Positions 16,260-25,192 of a DNA stretch of 52,971 nt are shown here, in pieces (the first letter of the stretch is position 1; each line of letters starts with the position of its first letter). The notes under the pieces are model-generated. The model saw only the letters and a list, made by a program, of their open reading frames with translations, was not told the DNA's origin and did not search any database. A program made the position numbers and the translations under genes. This DNA is from an uncultured Chlorobiota bacterium (GTDB taxonomy: Bacteria; Bacteroidota; Ignavibacteria; UBA10030; UBA6906): the NCBI GenBank assembly GCA_900696645.1, contig CAADGV010000038.1, forward strand, positions 1-52,971, read 5' to 3'.

Positions 16260-17993
16260 ATGAAAACAACCAACAACGATTACCCGTACTACGAGGTCGA
16301 TCCGATTTCGACCATCACTGACATGCTCACAAATTCGACCCGCAAGTATGCCAACAATCTCGCATTGCAGGATCTCAATCCGACCCCAATCCCCCGCGTC
16401 ACATATCAGGAGTTGAAAGAACATGTGCTCACGTTCGGCACAGCGCTGAAGCAACTTGGCCTGAAGGAACGTGATCACGTCGCCTTTATCGGCGAGAACC
16501 GGGTTCAATGGGCAATCACGCATCTTGCGTGCGTTACGTTCAACTTCGTCGCCGTGCCGATTGACAAGAATCTGAAGGAGAACGACATCGTCAACATCCT
16601 GCATGTGTCGGACTCGAAGGCGGCTGTATTTTCCGAGCCGTTCCGCGACATGTTTATCGAATTCAAACACTCCGTCAAAGCGCTCAAGTATCTCGTGGAT
16701 ATGGATCTTGCCAGAAAGGAGAATGGCGTTCACTCGATGTTAGAGTTGATGGCAAAGGCAAAACACGACGCTAAGAAGGCGCAATTCGCCAAAATAAATC
16801 CGGACGATGTGTGCGTTATCGTTTTCACCTCCGGCTCGATGGGCCGTGCAAAAGGTGTGATGATGACACACAAAAACCTCTGCACCAACCTGATGGATAT
16901 GAGAAAGATGATCAGGATTGAACAGGATGATCGCTTCCTTTCCGTACTGCCGATGCATCACACGTACGAGGGAACATGCGGGTTCCTGTGCCCGTTGTAT
17001 GCCGGGGCTTCAGTCTACTACTCGCGCAGCCTGAAGACGATTGTTGAAGACATGCAGAAAGCAAGCCCGACGGTATTCCTCGGAGTACCGTTGATGTACG
17101 ACAAGATGTACCGCCGCATCATGGTGGGGATTCAGGAGAAGGCATTGAAGAAGGCAATCGTTCCGCCGATGAAAACGATTGCCGCGTGGCTGGAGGCATT
17201 CGGTGCGGAGAAAGTGCGGCGAAAAATCTTCTCCGAAATTCACGAGAAATTCGGGGGATCGATACGGCTTTTCATTGCGGGTGGCGCCGCGCCTGATCCG
17301 CAAGTGTCAAAAGGACTCCGTTCCTTCGGTTTCAAGATCATTCAGGGATACGGGCTCACAGAGACATCGCCTATTCTTACAGTCAATCGTGAATTCAATT
17401 TCAAAGACGAGGCTGCCGGATTGCCGCTGCCGAGTGTGCAGCTAAAGATTGCCAACCCCGATGCGACCGGCCACGGTGAAATCATCGCGAAAGGCCCGTC
17501 CGTTATGCCGGGCTACTACAAGAACGAGGCCGCCACTAACGAGGTGATGCGTGACGGCTGGTTCTACACCGGCGACATCGGGTTCTTCGACAAGGATGGT
17601 TTCCTGCACATCAACGGAAGAAAGAAGAACGTCATCGTTGCCCGCAACGGCGAGAATGTCTATCCCGAAGAACTTGAAGACAAAGTGAACAAAATTCCGT
17701 TCGTTCTCGAGTCGGTGATCTACGGCGGCAAAGATGAAAAGAATGACGAAGAAATCCGCGTAATGATAGTGCCGAATGCAGAAGCGTTCATTGAGTATGC
17801 AGAGAAGAACAAGATTGAAGTGACGACGGAACTGATCGAGAAGAAGCTGAACGAAGAAATCCGCGAACTCAACAAGCATCTCTTAGGCCATCAGCAAATA
17901 AAAAAAGTGAAGATACGAGACAAGGAGTTCGAGAAGACAACCACGCAGAAGATCAAGCGGTACCTGCTACAGCAGGAGGATTCTGTCCGCTAG
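16260..17993 (+). CDS. Long-chain fatty acid-CoA ligase-like AMP-forming synthetase
   Basis: 577 residues of the ANL superfamily: activates a carboxylic acid with ATP to an acyl-adenylate, then to acyl-CoA. Motifs in order: FTSGSMGRAKGVMMTHKN (P-loop-like A3), GYGLTETSPILTVN (A5), WFYTGDIGFFDKDGFL (A7) and GRKKNVIVARNGENVYPEELE (A8 hinge), then the C-terminal lid. LPMHHTYEGTCGFLCPLY fits long-chain acyl-CoA synthetases of the FadD/LACS type. It has no membrane segment. It ends convergently with the next gene, the two stop codons sharing the palindrome CTAG at 17990-17993. Confidence 0.92.
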   Translation: MKTTNNDYPYYEVDPISTITDMLTNSTRKYANNLALQDLNPTPIPRVTYQELKEHVLTFGTALKQLGLKERDHVAFIGENRVQWAITHLACVTFNFVAVPIDKNLKENDIVNILHVSDSKAAVFSEPFRDMFIEFKHSVKALKYLVDMDLARKENGVHSMLELMAKAKHDAKKAQFAKINPDDVCVIVFTSGSMGRAKGVMMTHKNLCTNLMDMRKMIRIEQDDRFLSVLPMHHTYEGTCGFLCPLYAGASVYYSRSLKTIVEDMQKASPTVFLGVPLMYDKMYRRIMVGIQEKALKKAIVPPMKTIAAWLEAFGAEKVRRKIFSEIHEKFGGSIRLFIAGGAAPDPQVSKGLRSFGFKIIQGYGLTETSPILTVNREFNFKDEAAGLPLPSVQLKIANPDATGHGEIIAKGPSVMPGYYKNEAATNEVMRDGWFYTGDIGFFDKDGFLHINGRKKNVIVARNGENVYPEELEDKVNKIPFVLESVIYGGKDEKNDEEIRVMIVPNAEAFIEYAEKNKIEVTTELIEKKLNEEIRELNKHLLGHQQIKKVKIRDKEFEKTTTQKIKRYLLQQEDSVR

Positions 17994-20368
17994 TCGAATT
18001 GCGGCTGTCTGCCGACTGCAAAAGCCAGCGCGTAGCAAGCAGCTGCACACACTATCACCACGGAGAAGCCGAATTCCACTGCAAGTAGCATTGCAAGCGG
18101 GGCGGCGATAACCGACATGCACCCGTTGATGCCCCACGCCCACGGAATGACGCCTTCACGTTGTTGACTCAGCGAGCGCAACCCAAGTGGAAACGGCATT
18201 CCCATAACGAACGCCGGCGGAGCGATCAGGAGAAAGGTCAACACGATTTTCAGCCATTGTGGAAGAGTGATGGAGTAGTGGAGGATTGGAGTGATGCTCA
18301 CTGCGTACACAAGAATCGAGAACGCGACAATCAGCCCGATTCTCGTCAACAACGACGGGGACAGTCGCGACGACACCCAGCTTCCCAAACCCGAACACAC
18401 CAGCATTGCGCCGATGACCGCCGCTGTTGCATAAATCGGGTGACCGAGGAACAGCACAAAACGCTGGATCAGCACCATCTCAACAAACATATACCCCAAC
18501 CCCAATCCGCCGAACAAGAGAATCACATTCCACCGTCCCGCTCCCATCATCTTCTTCTTGAAAAGAGGAAGAAGAATGAGCAAGACCGCAACAATGATAA
18601 TCTGCACCAACGTTACCGCAATGATAAGCGACCCAAGCTCCAGAAAAGGAAAAGCATGTTCACCGAAGAATTCTCTGATGCGGGGGACGCTGCCCCATTT
18701 CAGGAATTGCGAGAAGTAGGGTTGATCATCGGTTGAGGGAGCAAGATTGAAATCGTACTCTGAATATATCGTTTTGCGCCTGTCAGAAAGAATTCCGTCT
18801 ACGAGAGAGAAGAAGCTTGTATCTTGCATGATATTGAAGCGGTTTCGTTCCAATGAATTGATGTCCGGCAGCAAAACGGGATCGAACATCATGGAAGAGC
18901 AGAAGTTACGGATGTTTTGAACTTCCTGAACGGACAACGGGGAACGCTTCATTACAAACGTTACCATCCCCCAACTGCGAACTGCCGCGATATGCTGACG
19001 CGGCTGCGTAATTCCCTCATCAGCAAGAGTCTCAACAAGCGTTGCCAACGCCCTCAGAGGATTTCTCACCGGATAATCCATCCACGATGTAATGCATACC
19101 GCGCCGGTTGGCGTGAGTTTGTTCCACATCTCACGGAATGCTTCCTTCGTCAGCAGGTACTGTTCTTGCAGCGCATAGACGCCGCTCGTTCCGCCGAATG
19201 CATCAAGTGTCGGCAGAACGATGAGATCGTATCGGACTGTATCGGATTGCAGAAACGTTCGCGGGTCAACAGTATGAACCGAGATGGCGGAATGGAAGAA
19301 TAATGAGTCCGTTGAGGAGGCAAGTTCTCGCTTGAGAGCTGAAACGGCCACGCTATGAGCCTCGACTGCAACAATCTCACGTGCATGTTGCTCAAAGGCT
19401 TGAGCAACGAACATTCCGGTTTTGGCTTGCAGAACAAGTACCCGTTCACGTTCTTGCATTGCGTACGGGAGGGCAAACGTCGTGTAGCGAAGCACGTGTG
19501 CTGTGACGTGCCTCTGAGCGGCAAATACGGGGCCGAACCAATCGGCATTGTTAAACACAACATCCCGATTGGCCAGCGAGCCTCGATACGCAAGGCTGAG
19601 GCCCGGCGCATAGCGCAATGCCGGAGACGACACGATCTGCACAAGCCCGTACGGGCTGCTTTGTTCATGAACAATTTGCGCATGAGGGAGGTTCAGCGTT
19701 CTCTTCAACGACTTGTAGTCGGAGAGTTGCAGTTGGGATGGTGCGTAGAAAAAGTATGCGGATAGAGCAAGCGCTGCCGCACCGACAGGAAGAATCCCCC
19801 TTCTATTCTCTGCAGACACAATCAACAAGCCGGAGAGAACGGGAAGAAAAGCAACCACTGCGGGCAATTCTTGCGGCGCGAACATCCAGAGTAATACAAC
19901 GGCCGAAAGTCCGCCGAGACCCGATCCCAGAAGATTGGACGCGTAGAACTTTCCAATCTGATCAACGTTTCTCACAAACACAATTCCGACCGCAAGAGCC
20001 CCGAGGAAGAACGGCGTAAAGAATGCAAGGTACGTAAGCAACAATCTCCCTATTTGCTCTCTCTCAACAAACAGCAAATACGAATCAAACCTGACGCCTG
20101 AACTCTGCGAAACCCCAACCACAATTGCCATTGCTGTTCCGCAGAGAATCATGAGAAGCGGCAAAGCAAGCTCAGCGCGTTTCATAATCCATTCACGCGC
20201 CAGCGCGAGGAACGTCCCGCTCGCACCAAACCCGAGAAGCGCAACGGAAATCACCATGTAGGCAAAGTGATGCCATTGCACAATCGAGAGCAATTGCATC
20301 AACACAAGCTGGAAGGCAAGAAGGGCAGCGGAGAGGAGGCCAACTGCAATAACGAGCCGGACCATCAT
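17990..20368 (-). CDS. Polytopic membrane protein with spermidine-synthase-like domain
   Basis: 792 residues: about six to seven N-terminal helices, a soluble middle domain (roughly 230-530), then another six to seven helices. This is the layout of the membrane 'spermidine synthase-like' proteins. In the middle domain RVLVLQAKTGMFVAQAF and IVAVEAHSVAVSALKREL follow the Rossmann methyltransferase/spermidine synthase pattern, but the usual G-x-G-x-G SAM loop reads LQAKTG, so cofactor binding may be lost or altered. The later YDLIVLPTLDAFGG and LTPTGAVCITSW also fit the fold. Function unknown; not a confident polyamine enzyme. It begins 8 bases after pcm in one minus-strand unit. Confidence 0.8.
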   Translation of the reverse strand: MMVRLVIAVGLLSAALLAFQLVLMQLLSIVQWHHFAYMVISVALLGFGASGTFLALAREWIMKRAELALPLLMILCGTAMAIVVGVSQSSGVRFDSYLLFVEREQIGRLLLTYLAFFTPFFLGALAVGIVFVRNVDQIGKFYASNLLGSGLGGLSAVVLLWMFAPQELPAVVAFLPVLSGLLIVSAENRRGILPVGAAALALSAYFFYAPSQLQLSDYKSLKRTLNLPHAQIVHEQSSPYGLVQIVSSPALRYAPGLSLAYRGSLANRDVVFNNADWFGPVFAAQRHVTAHVLRYTTFALPYAMQERERVLVLQAKTGMFVAQAFEQHAREIVAVEAHSVAVSALKRELASSTDSLFFHSAISVHTVDPRTFLQSDTVRYDLIVLPTLDAFGGTSGVYALQEQYLLTKEAFREMWNKLTPTGAVCITSWMDYPVRNPLRALATLVETLADEGITQPRQHIAAVRSWGMVTFVMKRSPLSVQEVQNIRNFCSSMMFDPVLLPDINSLERNRFNIMQDTSFFSLVDGILSDRRKTIYSEYDFNLAPSTDDQPYFSQFLKWGSVPRIREFFGEHAFPFLELGSLIIAVTLVQIIIVAVLLILLPLFKKKMMGAGRWNVILLFGGLGLGYMFVEMVLIQRFVLFLGHPIYATAAVIGAMLVCSGLGSWVSSRLSPSLLTRIGLIVAFSILVYAVSITPILHYSITLPQWLKIVLTFLLIAPPAFVMGMPFPLGLRSLSQQREGVIPWAWGINGCMSVIAAPLAMLLAVEFGFSVVIVCAAACYALAFAVGRQPQFD

Positions 20369-20376
20369 GTTTCCGC

Positions 20377-21054
20377 CTATTTTCCTCTCGTGAAGGGGAC
20401 GAAGCGAACGGGGATAAGGCTTTTCGTTGAGATGTCCTTCCCTCTCTTCTCAACGAGCGTGAGTGTCTGTACGAAAAACGGAGTCCCGACGGGGATGATC
20501 ATTTTCCCGTCGTCCTTCAGTTGCTCAACAAGCGGGGGCGGGATGTGTTCGGCGGCCGCGGTTACGACAATGGCGTCGAACGGGCCTTTCTCTTTCCAGC
20601 CGTAGTAACCATCGGCATTCTTGACTACGGCGTTGCCGTACCCCAAAGACTTCAGCAGGTCGGCGGCGGGTTTTGCCAGTTCGGTAATGATCTCGATCGT
20701 GAACACACTGTCAACGATCTCCGCAAGAACTGCCGCCTGATAGCCGGAGCCTGTGCCGATTTCAAGAACACGGTGACCGCGTTGCGGTTTCACCAACTCC
20801 GTCATATACGCCACGATGTACGGCTGGGAGATCGTCTGGCCGTATCCGATGGGAAGAGGCCTGTCGTCGTACGCCGCATCGCGCCAGCTTTCGGGAACAA
20901 AGCGGTGACGTTGAACTGTTCGCATGGCGCGCAGCGTCGCAGAATCTGAAACATCACGTGCGGCAATCTGTGTCCGCACCATCTTCTCTCGCGCCGATTC
21001 AAATGGGTCCGACAGAAGCAAAACTGCAACAAAAAACGCAAGCAACATTCTCAT
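20377..21054 (-). CDS. pcm: Protein-L-isoaspartate O-methyltransferase, exported form
   Basis: Methylates L-isoaspartyl residues in damaged proteins, starting their repair. 225 residues. SAM motif I is LEIGTGSGYQAAVLAEI; YGQTISQPYIVAYM is the family's substrate-side block with the key Ser; DAIVVTAAAEHIPPPLVEQL follows. Unlike E. coli Pcm it starts with MRMLLAFFVAVLLLSD, a short signal-like stretch, so it may act in the periplasm or stay membrane-tethered. SAM supply outside the cytoplasm would then be a question, so the hydrophobic start may be a membrane anchor facing in. It lies 68 bases downstream of the transporter gene and 8 bases before the spermidine-synthase-like gene. Confidence 0.93.
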   Translation of the reverse strand: MRMLLAFFVAVLLLSDPFESAREKMVRTQIAARDVSDSATLRAMRTVQRHRFVPESWRDAAYDDRPLPIGYGQTISQPYIVAYMTELVKPQRGHRVLEIGTGSGYQAAVLAEIVDSVFTIEIITELAKPAADLLKSLGYGNAVVKNADGYYGWKEKGPFDAIVVTAAAEHIPPPLVEQLKDDGKMIIPVGTPFFVQTLTLVEKRGKDISTKSLIPVRFVPFTRGK

Positions 21055-21122
21055 CGTACTTACCTCCGCTGTTCATAGAAAAGCTACGGAACAGGAAGAT
21101 TCAGGTCAAGGAATTTCGATTC

Positions 21123-22364
21123 TCACACAAATCGCAGCCACGCCCAATAGACAAGGATGTTCACGGCTGCAAGCGGAATGCCGATACGAGTGAACTCCCA
21201 GAATGTGATTGTTTGCTTTGCACGACGTTCAGCATTTTGAATGACAATGATGTTGCTTGCCGCGCCGAGGATGAAGAGATTCCCTGCAATCGTGCTCGCT
21301 GCGGCGAGCGCCATCAGCTCCGGAAGCCCTGCACCTGCATGTGTCAGCATGGGCTGATATAATGCAACAAGCGGTACGTTGCTGATGAATTGGCTGAGAA
21401 TGATGCTCACCGCCAAAATCATCTCAAGCGACGCAATATCAATGCGCATTTCCTGAATGACGGACTGGAAGAAGCCGCTCTGCCACACACTTTCCATCAA
21501 CACAAACATCGCCGCAAAAAACACGAGTGTATGCCAATCAATGTGCTTCACAATATGCAAACGCTTCTTGCTGCCCACGAGTATGGGAAGAGAACCCGCC
21601 AGCGCAATGTGTGTGAGATGAAGGTTGATGGGAAAAGCAACAACGGCTGTCAGAATCTTGACCGCAACCAGCAACAGAACAATGTGCAGCGAGATGCGTG
21701 AGAGAACGGCAAGTTCGTGATTCCGGATGGGCTCCTGCGAATGCGACAACTCGGCATCATGGAAATCATTTGGATAGAATTTCCTGAGAAGAACATACGT
21801 CACATAGAGATTCACCACCGTCGGAACGAACAGCCATCGCAGAAATGTCGTGAACGGATTCGGAATGTTGCCGTGGATGGCAATCAGCAGATTCTGCGGA
21901 TTGCCAATGGGACTCATCACACTGCCGATAGTGACGCCGAACGCCAACGCAAGCAGGAACAGCTTCGGCGACATTTCGTGCTTACGCGCCAACAGTAACA
22001 CAACCGGCGTTCCGATGATGGCAAGCGTGTCGTTCATCAAAAACGCAGACGAAATGCCCGCACCGAAGAGGATCATCAACAACAGCGTATCCCTCGATTT
22101 CGCCCGCTTGAAATACCTGTACGAAAGGCGGGAGAGATAGCCGCTTTCCTCCAGGCCCTGCCCGATCACAAACATCCCGAACAGAAACAACATCACATCA
22201 ATATTGATTGCCCTCAGCGAGTCTGAGAGAGAAATCTGGCCGGTGGCAATGACAATGACTGCGCCAAGCAACATCGCCTGCCAAATGTGAAACCGGATAT
22301 TGCCGACTTGCCGGACGGCGATAAGGAGAAAAACAATGACAAGCGCAAGAAGGGAAATGTTCAC
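21123..22364 (-). CDS. ArsB/NhaD-family permease (ion transporter superfamily)
   Basis: 413 residues, 10-11 membrane helices. LFLFGMFVIGQGLEESGYL, FLMNDTLAIIGTPVVLLLARK and SPIGNPQNLLIAIHG are hallmark blocks of the ArsB/NhaD/CitM group: NDT and GNPQN line the two ion-binding half-helices. ISNVPLVALYQPML is the second symmetry-related motif. The substrate could be arsenite, Na+/H+ or a dicarboxylate; no arsenic genes are nearby, so arsenic resistance is not supported. It begins 12 bases after the HD-PycTM gene, so the two proteins are co-expressed, and both are in the inner membrane. Confidence 0.88.
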   Translation of the reverse strand: MNISLLALVIVFLLIAVRQVGNIRFHIWQAMLLGAVIVIATGQISLSDSLRAINIDVMLFLFGMFVIGQGLEESGYLSRLSYRYFKRAKSRDTLLLMILFGAGISSAFLMNDTLAIIGTPVVLLLARKHEMSPKLFLLALAFGVTIGSVMSPIGNPQNLLIAIHGNIPNPFTTFLRWLFVPTVVNLYVTYVLLRKFYPNDFHDAELSHSQEPIRNHELAVLSRISLHIVLLLVAVKILTAVVAFPINLHLTHIALAGSLPILVGSKKRLHIVKHIDWHTLVFFAAMFVLMESVWQSGFFQSVIQEMRIDIASLEMILAVSIILSQFISNVPLVALYQPMLTHAGAGLPELMALAAASTIAGNLFILGAASNIIVIQNAERRAKQTITFWEFTRIGIPLAAVNILVYWAWLRFV

Positions 22365-22376
22365 ATGAAGAAGAGA

Positions 22377-23609
22377 CTATTGCGGAGGAAACGGCATCGG
22401 GGCCGGCACGCTGATCATTGCCAATGTGTACGCAATAACCGAAACAATGAGGCCCCACATGAATACAGTATATGCAATACGCAGATAACGATACTTGACG
22501 CCCAAAACCTTGCCGAGGAAATACAAATCCTTGATCATGCTGCCGTACAGATAATCCCGGTCATTCATCATCTCGCGCATTCCCCAGTCGAAATCTTCGA
22601 GCGAGGATCGATGAAAGTTGCCGAAGAACAACAGATTCACTTTCCGTTGATTGATATCTTCACGGGTGAACGTCCCGGTCGTTACCAACGGGCGTGTGGC
22701 AAGGATGGAGAATATCATGGTTACCAAACATACAGCAAGCAGAATGATGGTAGGCAAAACAAGATGGGAATGCGTGTCGAGTTTGCTGACCAGTACGCTG
22801 AACACAATTGCCATAATGGTTCCCGTCGTTCCGATGAGGATACTTGCTTTGTGATCGGCAAGCGCAGTCAGGTCGAGATGGTTTTTCGGGACAACACGGA
22901 ACATGGTTTCGATGCCGCGCTCGGGGCGTTGTTCCCTCTCCTGTTTTGCGGCAGCCTTGTTTCTCTTCTCCCGGATTGTCATGGTCGTTTCCTCTGCTTG
23001 TGCCTGCAGCGACCGGGACATTTCCTGCAACGCAACAAGGTTCTTTTGCCTTCTTCCTTCCCACTCCCGACGGGCGTACGGCGTGAAGAATCTGCTCGCG
23101 GACGCAAAGTCCACGTTTCGCTGTATCCACTCAAGATCGGTGAACATCGACCCTGTGCGCAATTCCATTTCCATTCTCAACAAATCACTCCGCCCGAAGA
23201 ATCGCTTCTTTCCCAAATGCGACACATCCGCATCACACACAATCTCTTCCAAAAGCGTCTTGGGAGATTGCGGTATTTTCGTGGCCCGGATGCAGTTCGT
23301 CACAATTTCAATTCTCTCTATAGGGTAGTTCTTCTCACCTAAGAACTTCGTTGCTATCTCCATGCTCTTTTCCTCGTGCCCGTCAACAGCATCAACATAG
23401 CCTGCATCGTGAAACCAAGCAGAAAGGAGAACAATTTCGGTATCGGATTTAGCGAGCTTGCAGCCATCGGCAAGTTCTTCGGCTGCTTCAACGGTTTGTT
23501 GTGTATGAAGGAGATTGTGATACACTGCCCATGCGGGCAACTTCTGCTGAAAGAGAGTGGAGATATATACTCCGGCTTGGGTGGGAATGTCGTTGTTCAT
23601 GCTGCGCAT
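22377..23609 (-). CDS. HD-domain protein fused to a Pycsar-type transmembrane effector domain
   Basis: 410 residues in two parts. Residues 20-190 are an HD phosphohydrolase domain: H31/H35 in YHNLLHT, H67-D68 in WFHDAGY, and a later Asp in IVCDADVSHLG, so the metal site looks intact. A charged coiled linker (about 195-235) leads to a DUF5706/PycTM-like region: ALADHKASILIGTTGTI starts the first helix, a second helix follows (LVLPTIILLAVCLVTMIF), and a third near the C-terminus. PycTM domains are the membrane effectors of Pycsar anti-phage systems that respond to cyclic pyrimidine nucleotides. No cyclase gene is adjacent. The HD part might degrade a nucleotide signal. Start could also be M4. 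Confidence 0.82.
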   Translation of the reverse strand: MRSMNNDIPTQAGVYISTLFQQKLPAWAVYHNLLHTQQTVEAAEELADGCKLAKSDTEIVLLSAWFHDAGYVDAVDGHEEKSMEIATKFLGEKNYPIERIEIVTNCIRATKIPQSPKTLLEEIVCDADVSHLGKKRFFGRSDLLRMEMELRTGSMFTDLEWIQRNVDFASASRFFTPYARREWEGRRQKNLVALQEMSRSLQAQAEETTMTIREKRNKAAAKQEREQRPERGIETMFRVVPKNHLDLTALADHKASILIGTTGTIMAIVFSVLVSKLDTHSHLVLPTIILLAVCLVTMIFSILATRPLVTTGTFTREDINQRKVNLLFFGNFHRSSLEDFDWGMREMMNDRDYLYGSMIKDLYFLGKVLGVKYRYLRIAYTVFMWGLIVSVIAYTLAMISVPAPMPFPPQ

Positions 23610-23669
23610 TGCGTGACGTGAGACGGGAACAACATAGGAAAAATGTCCAACTATTCCAAAGCCGGGATG

Positions 23670-24275
23670 TTACACGAAGATGCCCAATCTCTTGAGAGAA
23701 TCAACAAGTTCTGCGTGCGATGTATAATGAATCGCTTTGAACCCCAAAGCAGTCGCGAAATCAACGTACTCGGCTATGTCGTCGATATACACGCAATCAT
23801 CCGGCTGCATGTTCATCTTTACGAGGATGTCACGATACAGTAGTTCGGCCGGCTTCATGGCGCCGACTTCAAACGAGAGAGTGACTGCATCGAAAAGCGG
23901 AAACTCTTCCAGAGTTTGCATCTCCGTTTCAAAATGCCACTGGTTCGTGTTGGAGAGAAGCCCCAACTTGAAATGCGGTTTCAGCCTGCGGATAAGCTGC
24001 AATGTTGCAGGGTTGCGTTCAAATATCCTCACGAACGATTCCTTGAACTTGTGCATCGGCATGGAGAGTTTCAGGCGTGCTACTACCTGCGAGCTGAATT
24101 CGTCGGAGGTTATGCGTCCGGTTTCGTAGTCAATAATCAAGTTGGAGGCACGCCCGGCTTCCGCGAGAATTCCATCACTCCTCAATGCAGAGTAGGGTAA
24201 CAGGCGTCTGAAAAAAATCATGTGGTCGAACCGGGCAATCACGTTGCCGTAATCGAAGATTATTCCCTTTATCAT
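23670..24275 (-). CDS. HAD-superfamily hydrolase (subfamily IA)
   Basis: 201 residues, a small phosphatase-type HAD protein. Motif I is GIIFDYGNVIARFD (nucleophile Asp in the DYGNV form frequent in epoxide-hydrolase-like/IA variant 3 HADs), motif II GLLSNTNQW, motif III Lys in FEVGAMKPAELLYRDIL, and motif IV DDCVYIDDIAEYVDFATALGF. The cap is helical. The substrate cannot be predicted; many relatives act on nucleotide or sugar phosphates. It is the first gene of the minus-strand unit running down to 17990, with a 60-base gap before the HD-PycTM gene. Confidence 0.9.
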   Translation of the reverse strand: MIKGIIFDYGNVIARFDHMIFFRRLLPYSALRSDGILAEAGRASNLIIDYETGRITSDEFSSQVVARLKLSMPMHKFKESFVRIFERNPATLQLIRRLKPHFKLGLLSNTNQWHFETEMQTLEEFPLFDAVTLSFEVGAMKPAELLYRDILVKMNMQPDDCVYIDDIAEYVDFATALGFKAIHYTSHAELVDSLKRLGIFV

Positions 24276-24799
24276 TTCGCGAAACGACTTGTGAAACTGA
24301 CGTACGTTGTGAATAAAGTTAGCAGATTTTGTGACAGAAGATAGGCTCGGACCGACACCCTGAAAACCGATGTAGAAAGCAGAACACAGATAGACACAGA
24401 TGCGACAGATCGTCGCAGATTGAGAGGTACGATCTGAGTGTGCCCTCGGCTCACCTGCACTTGGTCATCACCATCCGGGTGAAATCGAAGTACAAACGAT
24501 GGACTTTCATCCATATCCACCATCTGCACTTCTTCTTTATGTCTGTGAGAATCTGTAGTTTCTGTGTGGTCACTGCCTGCAGCCGGCAGGTGTGTTCTAT
24601 CCCAATGTCGGAATTAAGGGACACGTTGATTATTGATTCTCCACATCATATCTTAAAGCCGTAAAGCCGTTCTCTCTGATACCACAATTACCCAAGCAGG
24701 TGTCGACGAGCGGCTTTTTCGCGTCATCATGAAGCCCACCGCTCCGATGGTTCCCGGTATCATCTCACGGCGTTTGTTACACTGTTCAAGGAAAGTCTT
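24276..24799. other. 524-base divergent intergenic region
   Basis: Separates the HAD gene (minus) from the small secreted protein (plus). It holds the CACAGAT-type inverted element at 24383-24570. Outside it there is a short hairpin CCTGC/GCAGG near 24577-24591, and AAGGAAAG before the ATG at 24800 serves as ribosome-binding site. No gene is supported; ORFs here have no coding character. Confidence 0.4.
24383..24570. repeat. CACAGAT-word inverted element
   Basis: The left end has AACACAGATAGACACAGATG and the right end the mirrored words TCTGTGAGAATCTGTAG and TTTCTGTGTGGT, so the ends form long imperfect inverted repeats about 190 bases apart. Inside are further short dyads (GCGACAGATCGTCGC; GATGGACTTTCATC). 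It has MITE-like geometry but no transposase. Confidence 0.5.
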
Positions 24800-25153
24800 A
24801 TGCTACGTAAGACCGCTGTATATTTGCTTACCCTTTTTGTCTTCATCACACTTATGAATGCGGGCTTCTCACAAGAAGCAAAAAAGGACGTAAAGAAAGA
24901 GTCAAAAACATCCGCTACTGTAAACCCGAAGGCGCCGGTCAATAAGGATCAGGGGAAAGACTTGAAGAAACCTAAAGCTCCCCCCTCGATGAAATCAATT
25001 GCGTGCCTGCAACCGGGTTGCGGTCTGTGGGCAAAGAGTCACAGCGCGAAAGAACTGCGGATTCTTATGAAGAGACACGCGAAGAAGTATCACAAGACCG
25101 ATCTCACGTTCCAGCAGCTGAAAGCGATGGTCAAAAAGCATGAACAGAAGTAG
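24800..25153 (+). CDS. Small secreted Lys-rich protein with a DUF1059-like CxxxxC...H...H end
   Basis: 117 residues: signal peptide (to about residue 25, ending NAGFSQ), a Lys/Ala/Pro-rich linker of about 40 residues, then a compact C-terminal module IACLQPGCGLWAKSHS, AKELRILMKRHAKKYH. Two Cys and two His in this spacing are typical of DUF1059-type small zinc-ribbon proteins, which are normally cytoplasmic, so an exported version on a lysine-rich stalk is unusual. The very basic linker could bind anionic polymers or membranes. A DUF1624 membrane protein follows after 39 bases. The poly-gamma-glutamate locus, an anionic polymer, begins about 1.5 kb further on; any link is speculative. Confidence 0.75.
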   Translation: MLRKTAVYLLTLFVFITLMNAGFSQEAKKDVKKESKTSATVNPKAPVNKDQGKDLKKPKAPPSMKSIACLQPGCGLWAKSHSAKELRILMKRHAKKYHKTDLTFQQLKAMVKKHEQK

Positions 25154-25192
25154 GTTGAACCTGACTTTGAACGCGAAGTCGAGTCACTGCAA

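Noticed and set aside
21123-22364. Arsenic resistance by an ArsB protein
   Set aside because: No arsR, arsA or arsC nearby; the superfamily is broad and the substrate cannot be read.
22287-23342. 351-codon plus-strand ORF opposite the HD-PycTM and transporter genes
   Set aside because: Antisense shadow: very rich in His/Arg/Gln, no domain, and the minus-strand genes are well supported.
22377-24275. A complete Pycsar anti-phage system
   Set aside because: A PycC cyclase is required; the neighbours are a HAD hydrolase and a permease, neither a cyclase.
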